This document shows positions 1 to 12,407 of a stretch of DNA of 64,000 bases, piece after piece. The stretch lies in the NCBI GenBank assembly GCA_003665825.1, contig QPFY01000002.1:310001-374000 (forward strand), in the 5' to 3' direction. The notes under the pieces were generated by a model, which saw only the letters and a program-made list of their open reading frames with translations, was not told the origin of the DNA and searched no databases. A program made the translations under genes and the position numbers. This stretch comes from Microbotryum silenes-acaulis. Taxonomy: Eukaryota > Basidiomycota > Microbotryomycetes > Microbotryales > Microbotryaceae. Each line of letters opens with the position of its first letter. The first letter of the stretch is position 1.

Positions 1-1932
1 TGCTGTCGGCACGCACTGTCATACATCTCCTGCAACGTCTTCATCAACTTGGTCAACCGCTCAAAGGTCATGTCCGGGAGGTCCTCGACTTGAAAATTGA
101 CGAGCGAGTCCAAGTCGTCGTCTTCGTCGTCGTCGTAGTCCTCTCCGTCGTCTTCGTCTTCGAGAGACCCATTTCCGCCTTCGGAATCAAAGATCGAACC
201 GGCCGAGGCAGGCGATTGAGTCGAAGGTGTCGGTGCCCGACCTTTGCCTTTCAAATGCGCCGGAATGCGCGATCCAAGCACCTGTGCGCTCAAGATGGAA
301 CGAATCATCAGCTGCGTGCAAGAGGAATCGAATCGAGATGCTGATTATCCCTTCTCGTGACAAACCTCTTCATCTTCCGCATCGTCATCGTTGTATTCGG
401 GTTCTTGGACGAGTAAGCTTGGCCCTTTGATCATCGGGTCCCAGACTTCTCCTGAACGGGCGTTTCTGAACGCTTCGGCCATCGAGGGAGGGAGGGGAGG
501 TGTGCCTTCTTCGTCATCATCCACTTGTTCGTCTTCCACGTCCTCTTCATCGTCATCGACGGGTTGGAACACCCCTCCATCATCATCGACCGCATCGACT
601 TCGAATTCTTCTTCCAAGATCTCAACGAATGTATCCACTTCGTCCCCTTGGGCGTCGACACGAGTAATCTGTTGCATCGATAGAGTGAATGCCGTTTGAG
701 GGTCGAGGAGTTCTTCTTCGTCCCCCTCCTGGTCTTGTTCTTGGACATGCTGTTCCATCTCGTCGTCGCGTAACTCATCTCGAGCTTCTTCTTCCTCGTC
801 CTCCTCATCATCTTCATCCTCTTCCTCTTCTTCGTCCTCCTCCCCATCCTCTTCGTCTTCCTCTTCGTCGTCATCCTCCTCTCCATCCTCTTCATCTCCC
901 TCCTCAAGATCTTCCTCCCTCCCCCGCTGAATCGATCGACTACTCCCCTCCGATCCAAGATGGCGTTCCAACTGCGACGGGCGAGGCGCCTCGTTCATCC
1001 ATTCATCCTCTGCGACTTGTCCAGAACCTGACCTAGCGTCATCGACAAAATCTTCATCGTAAGAGCCATCTTGCTCCTCCTCTTCCTCTTCCTCATCCTC
1101 ATCCTCGTCTTGCTCATCGGAAGAAGACCCCAACTCGATCACTTCCGTCTCGCCATTCTGTCGAGGCTGCTCTTGGTCTTGCTCGCCCAGAATAGGGTCA
1201 AATGAATGACGCGGCGCTTCAGAGGAGGTTTCGTACTCCTCCGATGTTTCGTGGAGGAAGAGGGGACGGTTTTCAGTCGAAGGTGGGGAGGCGACACCCC
1301 GTTGGTCGTCCTGTTCGGCGTCGCTGTAATAGACGATCAGAGCCCCCCTCCCCAGATCAGTTCGATGTTGGCGACAGACCATCTCATGGAACTCTCAAGA
1401 CGTACTCGTTCCCAGGGATCCCCTGTTGTTCAATTCGTTCCACCGCCCCAAACACATCCCTATGACGGCCCGTCATCGTCTTCGTCGTCTCCGGTCCCAC
1501 CGCGTCCGGGCGCCTCAGAACATTCTTGATCGTCTCCGTAACGCCTTCGACGAAACAATCGAACTTGTGCTCGTTCAACAGATCGAACGGGTTTCTTCCT
1601 TGGCCGAGCCTGGAAGGATTGACGTTGAATAAGGTGGGTTGGATCGACGAGACGTGGATCGGTCGGACGTCGAGGGACGTGGTGGGAGTAGAGAGCGCAG
1701 GAGCGAGGGACGTTCTCCGCGGTATGAGCAGGGACGGACGAAGGCTGGTTGGATAGATTGAGGAAGAGGGGGAGGGTCGGGGAAGGGATAGGGAGGGTCC
1801 GATGGGAGAAGGTTGGTAGGCGTTGGGGAGTTGAGGGTCGTGACGGTCGTGATGGTCGTGATGGTCGTGACGGTGGGATGGGAAGGTGCGCACGCTCGCA
1901 GCGGGGGAGGGGTACGGTCCATCGGAGGCCAT
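1..1932 (-). CDS. Acidic, disordered hypothetical protein (3' end lies outside window)
   Basis: I do not recognise the family. Reading starts at the ATG at 1932 (first residues MASDGPYPSP). A first intron (donor GTACGT, acceptor TATTACAG, about 1337-1405) joins in phase to an exon rich in Asp/Glu runs. A second intron near 293-351 (donor GTTTGT, acceptor CGCAG) joins a third exon. A donor-like GTGCGT sits at the very left edge, so the gene continues beyond base 1. The N-terminus is His/Pro/Ser rich, then comes a short ordered stretch (LFNVNPSRLG, FDLLNEHKFDCF), then more than 150 residues dominated by E and D. The last visible part (DMTFERLTKLMKTLQEMYD) looks helical. This composition is common in nuclear or chromatin-associated proteins, but no function can be assigned. 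It diverges from the AlkB-like gene. Confidence 0.7.
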
Positions 1933-2232
1933 TGTGTGCTGGTAGGTTCACCACACCGGGGTGGTGTAGAGCCCCGAACGAAGGAACGGACGGGCAGGAC
2001 GGGGAGAGGAGAGGAGAGGAGAGGCATCCATGGTCGATCCGATCCAGAGGCCCGCCGTGTCCCGCTCTCAGGCTGGCCCGCCTAGGCGCGCACGGGCCAC
2101 CCACGCGCGCGCGGTGAGGTTAGGTTAGGCCGAGTGCGGGGGTCGGCCACACGAGTCTCAGCCGATCATCTGTGTTCGTCCTCGCCGTCGGTGTCTTTGG
2201 ATTCGTCACTATCCCCCCGTATCGAGCTGGGC
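1933..2232. promoter_or_regulatory. Shared divergent promoter region
   Basis: About 300 bp separate the ATG of the leftward acidic gene (1932) from the first ATG of the rightward AlkB-like gene (2233), so both promoters must lie here or in the first exons. It is GC rich, with a GGTTAGGTTAGG stretch near 2116-2128. No TATA box is evident. If the second ATG (2446) is the true start of the right-hand gene, the region is longer. Confidence 0.45.
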
Positions 2233-5200
2233 ATGGGTCATCCTCCTCAGTGTCAGTCCCACGCTCAGCCTACAATCGCAAGGCTACCCCAGCCCCTATC
2301 TGACTCGCCGGCCGAGTTCGGCTACAGTGCTCGGACGAGTCGTCATTTTCCCGCCGCGCCCGGCCCGGTACGGCCCCGTATACGGCAGCTCAAGCTGGCT
2401 GTGGCTGACACGCATGCACCGAACCCCCACGGCCAAGTTTTAGGAATGTCGCCGAGCCAGTCCATCGCAGCGATGCGAAGCATACCCCACCACTCTGAAC
2501 CCCTTCAAGACCAAGTTCCAGACAGTGATGCTTCAAGTGACTTGACTTCGCTCGACTCTTCGTCCGACAACGACAGCGATCATAGCGACCAACAGGTCAC
2601 CACCCCTTGCCCTTGGTGGTGGTCCGCTTATGATCGTCGGCTCAGTTTGAGGTGTCGACCAGGCAGGGAGGTGCATTCCAAGATCATTCTCGACACCCCA
2701 CCAACTTCACGTGAGTACGTCAACAGCTCTTTCGTTCATTCCACGCGTCACTGATTCTTCTGCGTCAACTTGCAGCGAGGCAAGAACCCTTGGAGGCTTC
2801 AACGTCCAGGTCTTTGTCGTCTTCGGCGGCCGACTTTGACCGTCGTCGCCTTCGGAAACGACCCGCGCGCACGATCGAACCAGCGCCAAGTAGAAGGCAG
2901 AGTAAACGCATCAAGGCCAACTTGCAAATACAGCGGGTGCACGAAGGTGAATTCGTTCTTCTCAGAATAAGCCTTATCATCTCGTGGGCTCAGGCTCTCG
3001 AAAACGATCCACAGTCGACAAGTGCTCGACCTGGATCGACAATCCAACCGTAGGATCTCCTTCGTCGCCGATCCAGACTTGCCCTCCCGAGAACGACACA
3101 CAGCCGTCCTCGGGACCTCGACCAGCTCTAGAGTTCCCAACTCCACCTTCTCCCTCGCTATGCTTCGAGCGGTTTCTTTACTCGCCTAGCCTCGTAGCGC
3201 TCGACTCGCCCCGCCCACCTTCCGAGTCTTTCGGAACGAACCCTGAACTGTCAGGTGACCCGCCAATCCCATCCTCACCTATATTGACTTGCCCTCCGTA
3301 CGATCTGGATGGATCCTTTGATCACATTGAGGATTCGGAAACGGAACGTGAAGAGGAACAAGCCAAGCACGAGGCTCTTCTGCAGCATCACACGATCGAG
3401 GGGCCCGCGGACGCCGGAGCATCGAACGTCGTACCATACGGACTTCCCGCCGCGGAGCCAATACAAATCGATCCCACCCCGTTGTCAAGTGATGCATCTA
3501 CCCAGCCAAACTTTCCTATCCGTCATCCTTACCACGACTTATCCAACGATGGGCCAAAGAATAACGCCATTCTCAACTTGACCTCCAATTCGACAACTTC
3601 ACCTAATCCGTCTCCACCTTATACCCCATCATTCGCTATGCCAGCAACAGCAGACACAAGCGCTCCAAACGCTCTCGGCGCAATTCTCTCGCTAGCCCCA
3701 GTTCCCGAAACCGATACTCGCAAGACGTTCTCGATCGATAAATCGGACTGGGTCCAACCCGAGAAGGATCTCAAAATTTCCGAAGAGGGTTTCCCTCCCA
3801 TTTGGTGTCAGGTTCGTCAACGATGTACTCGGATGAAGTCAGGCATTCAAACCCAAATACTGATGTGACCGCATTATCGCGCGTTCCATCGATGAACAGA
3901 GTCGACAAGAGCTGTGCGAAGCTTTACCTTATTTTCGAGCTTATCAGGGAGGGCACTATGATTTAGGCGAGAGGTGTATCGGGTACTTGCTTGATGGGTT
4001 TCCGGCGCCCGGGGATCGTTGCGAGGCGAAGGGGAAGATCATCATTTCGCAGTTAGTTTGCGCTCGGAGTACTTTTGTGCGGTACGGAGGGGTCGAGCTG
4101 ACCTTCTTTTCTCTATGACAGTGGTGGTGGCTGCTCCGAAGCCGACGGCAACGAATTCCGTCTCGTACGCGATCAAACGAGGGACAACATACGCGTCCGC
4201 GCCTTGATCAATTGCCACAAAACCCAAACGCCTGTCGTATTACTCGCTGGGAAAAAGTACATTTCGCAGGGGAGTACTGATCGGAGGAACGAATGGAAGG
4301 TTTACTGATCAGTCTCACTGGTGCGTTCACAGTTATGCCCATTTCCCTTGGCTTGGTATGAGGGATGTGAGGTACTGTGTTCTGGGGTACTATATGGTTC
4401 GAGACTTCTGGGTGAGTGCTAAAGGCTGAGTCCCCAGGTATAACAAGGTCTCCGCCGCAGACTTACACAGGTCTTCAATTGGCCAGGTCGAAGCCGAACC
4501 GAGCAAAACGACCTCTGGCAGCGCATACTTCACTCGCTTCAAGTTCCTCTTCGAGTGGGTCTCATCTCAGGGACAGCCATGGTTCGAGCACGTCATCGGT
4601 CCTATGAATGGTAAATGTCTGGCCATCTCATCGACAGCTGAACAGATCGATGCGTCAGGTGAAAGTGGTGAAAAGTGGTGCGCAGCATGTCAGCGCTGTA
4701 CGCCGGACGTGTTCGAGCAAGCCGTCGCTTGCTTAGATGAGAGATGCGAAGCGTTTTTCAAAGTCAGTTGAATGGAGTATCCTGATCTTGTGAGGAGACG
4801 AATACTGATCTGTTTCGTGCGATCACAGATCCCCATTCACGGCCTCGACTGGTCCGAAATCCCACGATCCTCCCTGTCCGATCTGAACTACCGATCCTCA
4901 CTTCTTCAACCGCGCCCAACCCCTCCGAGACGAGATTTCATCCATGTCCCTCTCTCCATCCACCCTCCAGCCCTACAAGACCTGCGCACCTCCCTCGTCG
5001 ACTATTCCCGCTCATCTTGGCGCGGGTTCTGGTGTCGTCAATGCGGACGACTGTCCGCGCGCTCGCAATGGTTCTCCCTCGTTTGTTCGAACCCTTCGTG
5101 TAAGGAGACGATCAACCTCGAACGAAGGATTCTCAACGCGGACGAACTACGATCGTGGAAACCGAGGAAAGCGCCGAATTTGAGCGATCCTACGTGGCTC

Positions 5201-6963
5201 AGTAAGATCGAGCCGAATGAGGATTGGGAAGGGTGGGTGATTGATTTAGGGGACGATACGAGAATCTTGCAATTGTGGGCCAAGGTGGGATCGGCGAGAG
5301 AAGGACTCGCGGATGAGTTGCTCGAGCAGTATCAGTCGAGGGACGTGGGGGAGTTGTTGAAGAGGAATATGCTGACGAGTCATAAAGGTACGTCGTCCTC
5401 ATTTCAACGACTGGTGTAAATCTCGAGCTGACCATTCTCCCTCGACGCTGTTACAGTCTCGGGAGGTTTTCTCACCTCGCAATTCTCTTTCAACGCCGGC
5501 CAGTTCTACAATCACGTCGTAGCCGTCGAGTCATACCCCTTCTCCGACCAACCCAACTCCTCGAATGCCAGCCCCTCTAAAACCGCTCCACCCTGCGTGA
5601 CGACCGCTCGCAATCACCTTCACTCCGCCGTACGTTTGCTCTGTCCCGATTCCTCCGTGCTTCAACCAGATGGATTCAACGAAGTACTCTCCGTCGCTTA
5701 TTATCAAGGAGGCAAGATGTCCTACCACGATGATGGGGAACATGGCGTTGGACCGATCGTCGCCAGTTTGAGTTTAGGAGCCGACGCAACGATGTCGTTT
5801 AGGAGGAAGATCAAAAGTGCTTTCAATGCGACTTTGATATCGAAAGATGTGGTGGAGGGGAGTGGCAGGAAGGCCAAGGCTGTTGTACAGCTGCAGTTGA
5901 GGCATGGGGATGTGATGATCATGCATGGGGGCGGGGTGCAGAAGAATTTAGACGTGAGTTTGCAGGTTTCGTGATATAAAGCGAGGGAAGGAGAGCTGAT
6001 ATCTCCGTGGTCGTTCCTTATGTAGCATATGGTCGAGCCTGTCAATCTCAGGTTTGGTGAGTAGTACCGGCTTGGAGGCTTACTTTTGCGTCTCCGTAGA
6101 AATCGACACTGATGAATACATTTGCTCTTCCCACAGCTGCCACCGCTCGCTTCATCCACCCCAGCAATGGCTTAACCAAAACGGGACGAAAGAAGAAGAC
6201 GACTCCCATGTCGGACGCCCTCGCTCTCGCTACATCAAGCGTGATCACACCACCTACACCCACCTCGATCCCAGCAATCCCTATACCAATCCCAAACCCC
6301 ACTACTCCTGTGCAGTCGTTCGAATACACGTTACCTACGTTCCCAATCGACCCAGCGAGTTTCCTCCGGACCCATCGGTACAACTTCCCCCCTCTTTCTC
6401 CGAGTTGCAGCCCGATCTCGTCTTACAATAACAGGCCTTCGTATGTATTATCTGGTGAATATCACCCTCGGAGTTTTGCGTTGCCGCCTCGAGCGACGGC
6501 AAGCTCGTTCGAATCTCAATACGGTAGGGGGAGTACAACCCCTGATTGGTCGCCGATCCCGGCGCCGGCGGGTTCGAACAGAACGGGACGAAAGAAGAAG
6601 ACGACTCCCATGTCGGACGGCCTCACCCTCGCTACATCAAGCCTGATCGCATCACCTACACCCGCCTCGATCCCAGCAACCCCGAGACCAATTCCAACCC
6701 CCACTACTCCTGTAGTTTCGCAATCGTTCGAATACCCATTACCTACGTTCCCAGTCGACCCAGCGAGTTTCCTCCGGACCCATCGGTACAACCTCCCCCC
6801 TCTTCCTCCGGGTTGCAGCCCGATCTCGTCATACAATAACAGGCCTTCGTATGAATATCACCCTCCGAGTTTTGCGTTGCCGCCTCAAGCGACAGCGAGC
6901 TCGTTCGAACCTCAACACGGTCGGGGGGGTACAACCCCTTATTGGCCGCCGCGGCGCCAATGA
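2233..6963 (+). CDS. Large AlkB-like 2OG-Fe(II) oxygenase with zinc motifs and duplicated tail
   Basis: Twelve exons close in phase: 2233-2710, 2776-2946, 2994-3811, 3900-4051, 4122-4256, 4333-4411, 4487-4610, 4659-4762, 4829-5387, 5457-5953, 6026-6056 and 6137-6963, giving about 1324 aa. The N-terminal ~490 residues are disordered. A central conserved-looking domain (YDLGERCIGYLL to FKFLF) precedes two Cys clusters, KWCAACQRC...C and FWCRQCGR...CSNPSC (~655-780), likely zinc binding. The C-terminal oxygenase fold carries the AlkB pattern: H-x-D in MSYHDDGEHG (~964), a distal His (LDHMVEP, ~1040) and a downstream Arg (AATARF), the expected Fe and 2-oxoglutarate ligands. The FNEVLSVAYYQGGKMSYHD block resembles AlkB-type proteins expanded in mushrooms (memory, not searched). 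A nucleic-acid demethylase role is inference. The start is uncertain (2233 or 2446), and the intron at 4611-4658 could also be read through. Confidence 0.85.
6181..6960 (+). repeat. In-frame tandem duplication, period 402 bp
   Basis: The block beginning ACGGGACGAAAGAAG at 6181 starts again at 6583. The offset is exactly 402 bp (134 codons), so the duplication keeps the reading frame of the AlkB-like gene's last exon. Both copies read TGRKKKTTPMSD, then a Pro-rich stretch, then FLRTHRYN, then SYNNRPSYEYHP-type residues. The copies differ by scattered substitutions and a few small in-frame indels. The repeat lies after the last conserved oxygenase residues, so it lengthens only the tail. Confidence 0.92.
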
Positions 6964-7780
6964 CAGCACTTTCGAGTCGTCCTGCCCTGTCGAGGAACCT
7001 TAATCACCGATGGATCGGACGGATCATCAGGCTAGCCAAACTTCACCCCCGGTACGGCACGAACCGAATTTCGAAAACGAGGCGAGGCGGACTGATTATA
7101 AGCCTCAGCTACGAGCCGACAAGTATTGAAGAGTGTATCCTCATTGTATCTTGCATTTTGTACCCCAGAATTAGAAGTACGTCGTGCAATGTAATAAAAA
7201 CCTTGCACGATGAAAGTAGAGAAATGATATGCTGTATGTCACGTGATTCACCTCCGTGGCGGTTGTCCGCTTTCCATCACCTTGGAATCCTGCTAGTCCC
7301 AGCTGGTCACCTGGGTAGCCCGGGCATCCGAGCTCCGAGTCCACGCGAGTGTAGCACGCGACTGTAGCGTGCTTTCGCTCTTGAGTCAAAAAGAGCACAG
7401 CAACTCGTCCCGAACTCGAAAAAGAGCATGTGTGATCCTGGCAGGCGCCGAGTCCTGATGGTGTTTCAGTGCAGCAATTTATAGAACCGCCGACTCGACT
7501 CGACTCGGCGGCGCGTCGCCACGTGCGCGCAGGACGCGTCGCGACGCGCTTACAAGCTTTGAGAGAGGCGGGCCGAGCCAACGAAGGTTCGTTGGATCTG
7601 GAACTGGCGATCGTCACTGCCGGGTCCGCGCACGAAACGGGGACCGACGACTCTTTGCCGCCTTTATGTGCGACAAATTCCATAGGCTCTACACAGACCC
7701 TATTCCTCACGGCTGGTCCGACTGTACGACCTCGTCCTTCGTGCTTCCGTGTTGACCCGGATCTGGCGAGGCAACCGACG
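6964..7780. other. Intergenic gap between two rightward genes
   Basis: This holds the terminator of the AlkB-like gene and the promoter and leader of the fucosyltransferase-like gene. Open frames exist on both strands but have no ATG that makes a convincing gene. A GCCGCGTCGC-rich patch near 7500-7560 may be leader sequence. No repeat or RNA gene was seen. Confidence 0.5.
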
Positions 7781-10700
7781 ATGAGTGGCATCCACCTGAT
7801 CCCTGTCCCCGAACAAAGGCGGCGTCCGTCCTTGCCTCCAGGCGGTGGCGACCACCTACTTGATGTCGACCCGTCCTCCTCCATGTCGTCGTCTTCGCGG
7901 CATCAAGGATCACGCTCGCCATCCCCGTCACCCTCACCCTCCCTCGCTCCCTCACCCATAATTCCTCAAACCTCCTTCGGCGCCCCCTGCTCGTCCGAAC
8001 ACGGCCGTCACCGTTCCTCACTCGATGGTTTCACAAGCCCCAACATCGCCGCACCGGCTAAACGTCTCTCCAAGATGATCTTTGCCGACCCCATCCCAGA
8101 AGACCATCATGCCGATCTACGCTACGGTGAAACGCATTGGTCAGGCTTGCCTTCGCCTTCACCTTCGAAAACGAGGTTCTCGGAACCTTCGTCTGCAGCT
8201 GCCGGCCCCATCGAGGTGGCCGCGTTCGGGCTAGGGGCTTCGACATTGGCACCGCCACCGATCGATCCCAACACTTACTCGAACATGATTCCCGACCTTT
8301 CTTCTCGAACGGAGAGTGTTATCGAATTCAATGTCGAACCTCCGGCGAAGGAGTATGCTTCCAAAGCGGTGTCCGGTGCTGCGACGTCCAGCGACGGCGA
8401 TTCAGAGTTCTCGCATCACCAATCGCTCGAGGACACGCCGCTTGAACCCACTCTCCCTCGAACGACCTACGTCCCACGGAGTACTAATCGAACCCCATCC
8501 TTGACTACCCGAGTCACGGACGCTTTCCTTGGGTGGATTTCGAGCCCTTCCTCTTCTCCCTCGGGTTCGTCGTCTTCTGGATCCGACATTTCCTACGATT
8601 CACCCATCTCGACCGCTGCTTCGACGCCTCCTCGCTTCCGCTACCATGTCTTTCCCATCTCACCTTCGTTGCTACGACCTCACCCTCGTCACATCCATGG
8701 CGCAACTTCGTTGGTAACCAAGTCGACCCGATCGTCCAAGAAATGGATGCTCTTGGTTTGCGCCGCACTCAGTGTGCTCCTCTTCTACCATCGAACGACG
8801 CTTAGCCAAGAGCTCGATCATTTCGAGTCTTTGTCCAGGACCGAACTTCAGGCTGCAACAGCTGTTCCAAAATCACGCCCATCTCGATTGGGCCCACTCA
8901 AGTCGAGGCTTCGCAAAGCCGCTCACGATCGTTTCAGGAAAGCGCCTTCTTATCGAACTGGCGCGTCTCAACTCTCCGCCAGTGACGAGAAACGTATCGA
9001 GGCAGGCGAGTACGATCGCATCCTCGCGCTAAACCAATCCCCTCGACGAAGAATCTTCGGCCCCGACGACTCGGTACTGAATGCCAACACCGGTGACACC
9101 AAACGGGGTCGATTACCCACCGTCGCCGATCTTCGACGCCAATTCAACACCGACAAACAAGCCTACATGGCCCAACGCAAAGGATGGCACGAGTTCGAAT
9201 GGAGGGCACCCCACGTCGACGCGAGTTTGCGGCGCTTCGAAGCGACCTTGACGGACGACGAGTTTGAATTGAAGGGATGGATCCGTCGTTTGCATCGAGG
9301 GATCGCAGCGACGTCGGTGGGATTGGCGAGGAATGCGTCGCAGGAACCTTTACCGCTTGAATCGGTCGAGTATGTACCGGAGTTGGGGGCGATGCCTTAT
9401 CTTTCGAGGACTTCGGGGTCAATCAAGAAGTGGGAGTCGTTGGAGTTTCAGGCTATGTCGCCTGGGGATGGGGGGATGTGCGCTGGATCAACTTGGATGA
9501 ACGAGTACGCTTATATGCATCGAGAGGTGAGTCAGTAATCGTGTCGAGGCAAGGCTCGAGAGGAGTCTGTCGTTGACGTTGTATGGTGCCTCGGCCAGAT
9601 CCTCAACGGTGACCGAGAACCTCGTTTCGTCTCTTACCACTGCGAGACGGGCATGAACTGCGGTGGCGCAGCAGATCGGATCCTCGGTCTCACCTCGACC
9701 TTCTTATTCGGCCTCGTAACGAACCGAGCCTTCCTAGCCGAATGGCAATCGCCGATCCCCCTCGAAGTCATCTTTGATTCCCCCCGCATCGACTGGTCCC
9801 ATTCCTCGTTCAGTGTCGATTCCCACCCCGTGCTAGGTGATCTCGATCTGGCGTCCAGGGCGAAGGAACTGGATATCGTCAACTTTGATCGATTAGCTAT
9901 GGACACGACTTTCAGGTCCACGGTGTGGAACTGGCAAGAGGATCGACACAGCAAGACTTTGAAACCTGGGTTTGAGCAGCGTGATTTAGCGTTGCAGAGC
10001 CCTTGGGTCAAAGTGAGCGCCAGAGCAATCTTTGCGTTGCCTCATTCCTGAGCTCACATTGAAACTATCTCCTTCAAAATAGATGTACACGAACCGAGGC
10101 ATGATCTCCCGCTCGTTCCACTACCCGAATCTTCAGCCCCGTCTGCAACAACTCGGCTTGCACCCCTTGACGGCCTTCTCCTGCATCTCGAACTATCTCT
10201 TCAAACCCAAACCGGCCGCTCTCGACCTTATCACCTCATATACGAGTCTGATGGAGTTGCCGACTGTCTTCAGTGTTGGGATTCAGATCCGAACGGGGGA
10301 TGAGAGTATGAGGAACCCGGAGCATGACAAGAGCAATACTGGTGAGTTCTCAATTGTGCCTCAAACTCGTAATGCAGCTCATCTAATCCCCTTCATTTGC
10401 CTTCTCTTCCCCTCAGTCGCCCGTCACTCTGACTATTTCCGTTGCGCCCGTGAGCTCGCCACGACCTATTCCCTCCCTACCCAACGCATCCTCTACTACC
10501 TCGTCACCGATTCGGCGCACCTCAAAACCGATGCCCAGCGCGTACTAGGTGAAGCCCTCGTCCTGACGGACATGAAGCCTCGTCGTGACCATCTTGCGAG
10601 TTCGCATCACGCTGTCGATGGTGTTATGGGCGCGGTGGTGGAGAATTGGATTTTGGGCAAGACGGATATGAGGGTCACGACGCAGGATAGTGCCTTCGTA

Positions 10701-10957
10701 CGTGTTCTTCTGTATGGTTGTCTCCGGCATGCAGATCCGAACTCAAACTGACTGTTGCCTTCTTCCTCGGTCACTCTCAGGGCAAATTGGCCGCCTTCGC
10801 CAGCGGCAACAATCATTCGACGGTGACGTTACTCCCTAAGAACCATCCGGGGAGAAAGGTCAAAGCCAAGAAAGGAGGCAGGGGGAATCTCGATTGCACC
10901 AAGGCCGGTGCCCTCGTGGGCTTTGATGAGTTGTCCTCGACGGGTAGTTTGGGTTAG
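7781..10957 (+). CDS. Type II membrane protein with fucosyltransferase-like domain
   Basis: Five exons close in phase (7781-9526, 9599-10012, 10083-10341, 10417-10697, 10781-10957), giving 958 aa. The frame is open upstream, but the first ATG is at 7781. A Ser/Pro-rich cytosolic N-terminus of about 320 residues precedes one membrane span (WMLLVCAALSVLLFY, ~322-338), then a basic stem and a lumenal domain, a Golgi type II layout. The lumenal part has MNCGGAADRILGLTSTF, like the G-x-x-N/D-R-L-x-G start of plant/fungal fucosyltransferase folds, and SVGIQIRTGDE (~786), like the H/Q-I-R-x-G-D donor-sugar motif of alpha-1,2/1,6 and O-fucosyltransferases. Its partner sugar is unknown; a GT-B GDP-sugar transferase in cell-surface glycan synthesis is inference. 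The end is basic and the protein is long for the family. Confidence 0.78.
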
Positions 10958-11546
10958 GTTTGATTGAAGATGAAAGAGGCCAGAGCATCGCATTGTGCGT
11001 TTATTTATCTTATCTTATTGAGTGATTTCAATGTTGTAAAAATAAACCCAATTGCATTCCTCAGTGCGCCGAACCGCGGTCCGGGAAGGTCTTGAGGGGA
11101 TATCTGAGACTCCCGAGCTTCGCTCAGACCCGTCCCTTATCTCCTGTCTCGATTGGCGACAGGGGCTATTCCGTACCGTCGCACTGACGTGGCGTGACTG
11201 GGGTCTCACTTCCTCGTTCGGGCAGAACGTCAAACGCTTCCCTTCGTTACACGCTCATCATCGACTACTGTCCCCGACCCCGGCCGTTGTAAGTGACACT
11301 CTGACACCGAGGTCTCCTGACTTGAGGTTGCGTCACTGGACCTCGACCTCAAGGGTTTTGGCTCGTTCGAGGCATACCGGCGACACTTGATGTGAACGTG
11401 AACGATGGCATTCAACTTTGAAAGCTGACTTATCCCGGTACCTATTACAAGAACCAAGCCTGCACGGAAGGTCTTACATGTGATCTCTTACCGCTCCAGG
11501 TCCACGTCAACGTGTCCTTCGCCACTCCCACTTGAACGCCGCAATC
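10958..11546. other. Intergenic gap
   Basis: An AT-rich 3' region (TTTATTTATCTTATCTTATTG near 11000, AAAAATAAACCC at 11038) fits polyadenylation of the upstream gene. The rest should carry the promoter of the small membrane-protein gene. No ATG-initiated coding frame is convincing. Confidence 0.5.
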
Positions 11547-12359
11547 ATGTCAGCTCTCCACCGTCGTACCGTCTCGTCAACAAGATCCCCACGGTCAAAG
11601 GAGAATTCACCCTCAATAAACCTCAACACCTTCCCTTTCTCCTCTATTCCTGCGAATCGATTCAAGCCTCGCCATCTTATGCCAAATTGGTTCATCTCCA
11701 TCCTTCGTCGATATATCCCCATCCTTCGTCGATACATGCACCACACAAGATTGACCCTACCCCGAGTGCTCTGCCTTTGCCTCATCCTCCTCTACCTCGT
11801 ACTTTACCTCATCTCACAACTCATCACCCACGGTCGCTCACATCACAACCTACCCCTCGTCTGTCCCCCGACTACAGCTTCCAAGCCCCTCTGGGAACGG
11901 CGACAAAGTCATCGCCGCGTGATCCCAATCTATGAGACATTGGATCAAAGCCACCGAAAGAAATTGGAAGTGCGGTCTATGAGTAGGTTGAGGAAGTTGA
12001 AGGAGAGGTTGAGTCCTCTGGTGGCGAAGAAGGCACCGCTCGATGATGGGATGGAGGTGGAGGAAGTGAAGCAGCCGGCGCGGCGGGTGAACGAACCGAA
12101 GGGGAAAACACGGGAAGAGAAGGCGGCGCACGAGCACGGACTCATCAATCTGCAGGATGTTCAACTCCCCAAGAAGGTGGCCTCACAAGTCAACTACATG
12201 GACGACGTTCGTCTCAAGTCCAAGCCCAAGTCGAAGAGGAAAGGCAAGCCGAAACCAAAACCCAAGGGAGGGAAATCGAAGCATTGGAAGCACAAGGGTT
12301 CGTCGGGCGGTAAGAAGGGCGAGGGCAAGAAGAAGGCGAACAAGAAGCCAAAACAGTGA
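11547..12359 (+). CDS. Small single-span membrane protein with Lys-rich tail
   Basis: Single exon, 270 aa from the ATG at 11547. I do not recognise the family. Residues 1-70 are basic and contain a near-duplicate ILRRYIPILRRYMHH. One strong hydrophobic span follows (VLCLCLILLYLVLYLISQLI, ~74-93). The remainder is charged, with an R/K helix-like region (RKKLEVRSMSRLRKLKERL) and a final 60 residues that are almost all K, G, P and H. A type II anchor with a basic lumenal or extracellular tail is likely from this layout. The tail could instead bind nucleic acid or an acidic polymer. It faces the GH26-like gene tail to tail with only 48 bp between stop codons. Confidence 0.65.
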   Translation: MSALHRRTVSSTRSPRSKENSPSINLNTFPFSSIPANRFKPRHLMPNWFISILRRYIPILRRYMHHTRLTLPRVLCLCLILLYLVLYLISQLITHGRSHHNLPLVCPPTTASKPLWERRQSHRRVIPIYETLDQSHRKKLEVRSMSRLRKLKERLSPLVAKKAPLDDGMEVEEVKQPARRVNEPKGKTREEKAAHEHGLINLQDVQLPKKVASQVNYMDDVRLKSKPKSKRKGKPKPKPKGGKSKHWKHKGSSGGKKGEGKKKANKKPKQ

Positions 12360-12407
12360 AGAGAAGCTCTCAATATCAGTATAATATATTCTAATCTATC
12401 AAGTGCG

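Noticed and set aside
2116..2128. GGTTAGGTTAGG looked telomere-like
   Set aside because: Too short, and it sits between two genes inside a normal coding region; not an array.
7171..7884. 237-codon minus-strand frame overlapping the fucosyltransferase-like start
   Set aside because: No ATG start at its beginning, low-complexity composition and overlap with the stronger plus-strand gene.
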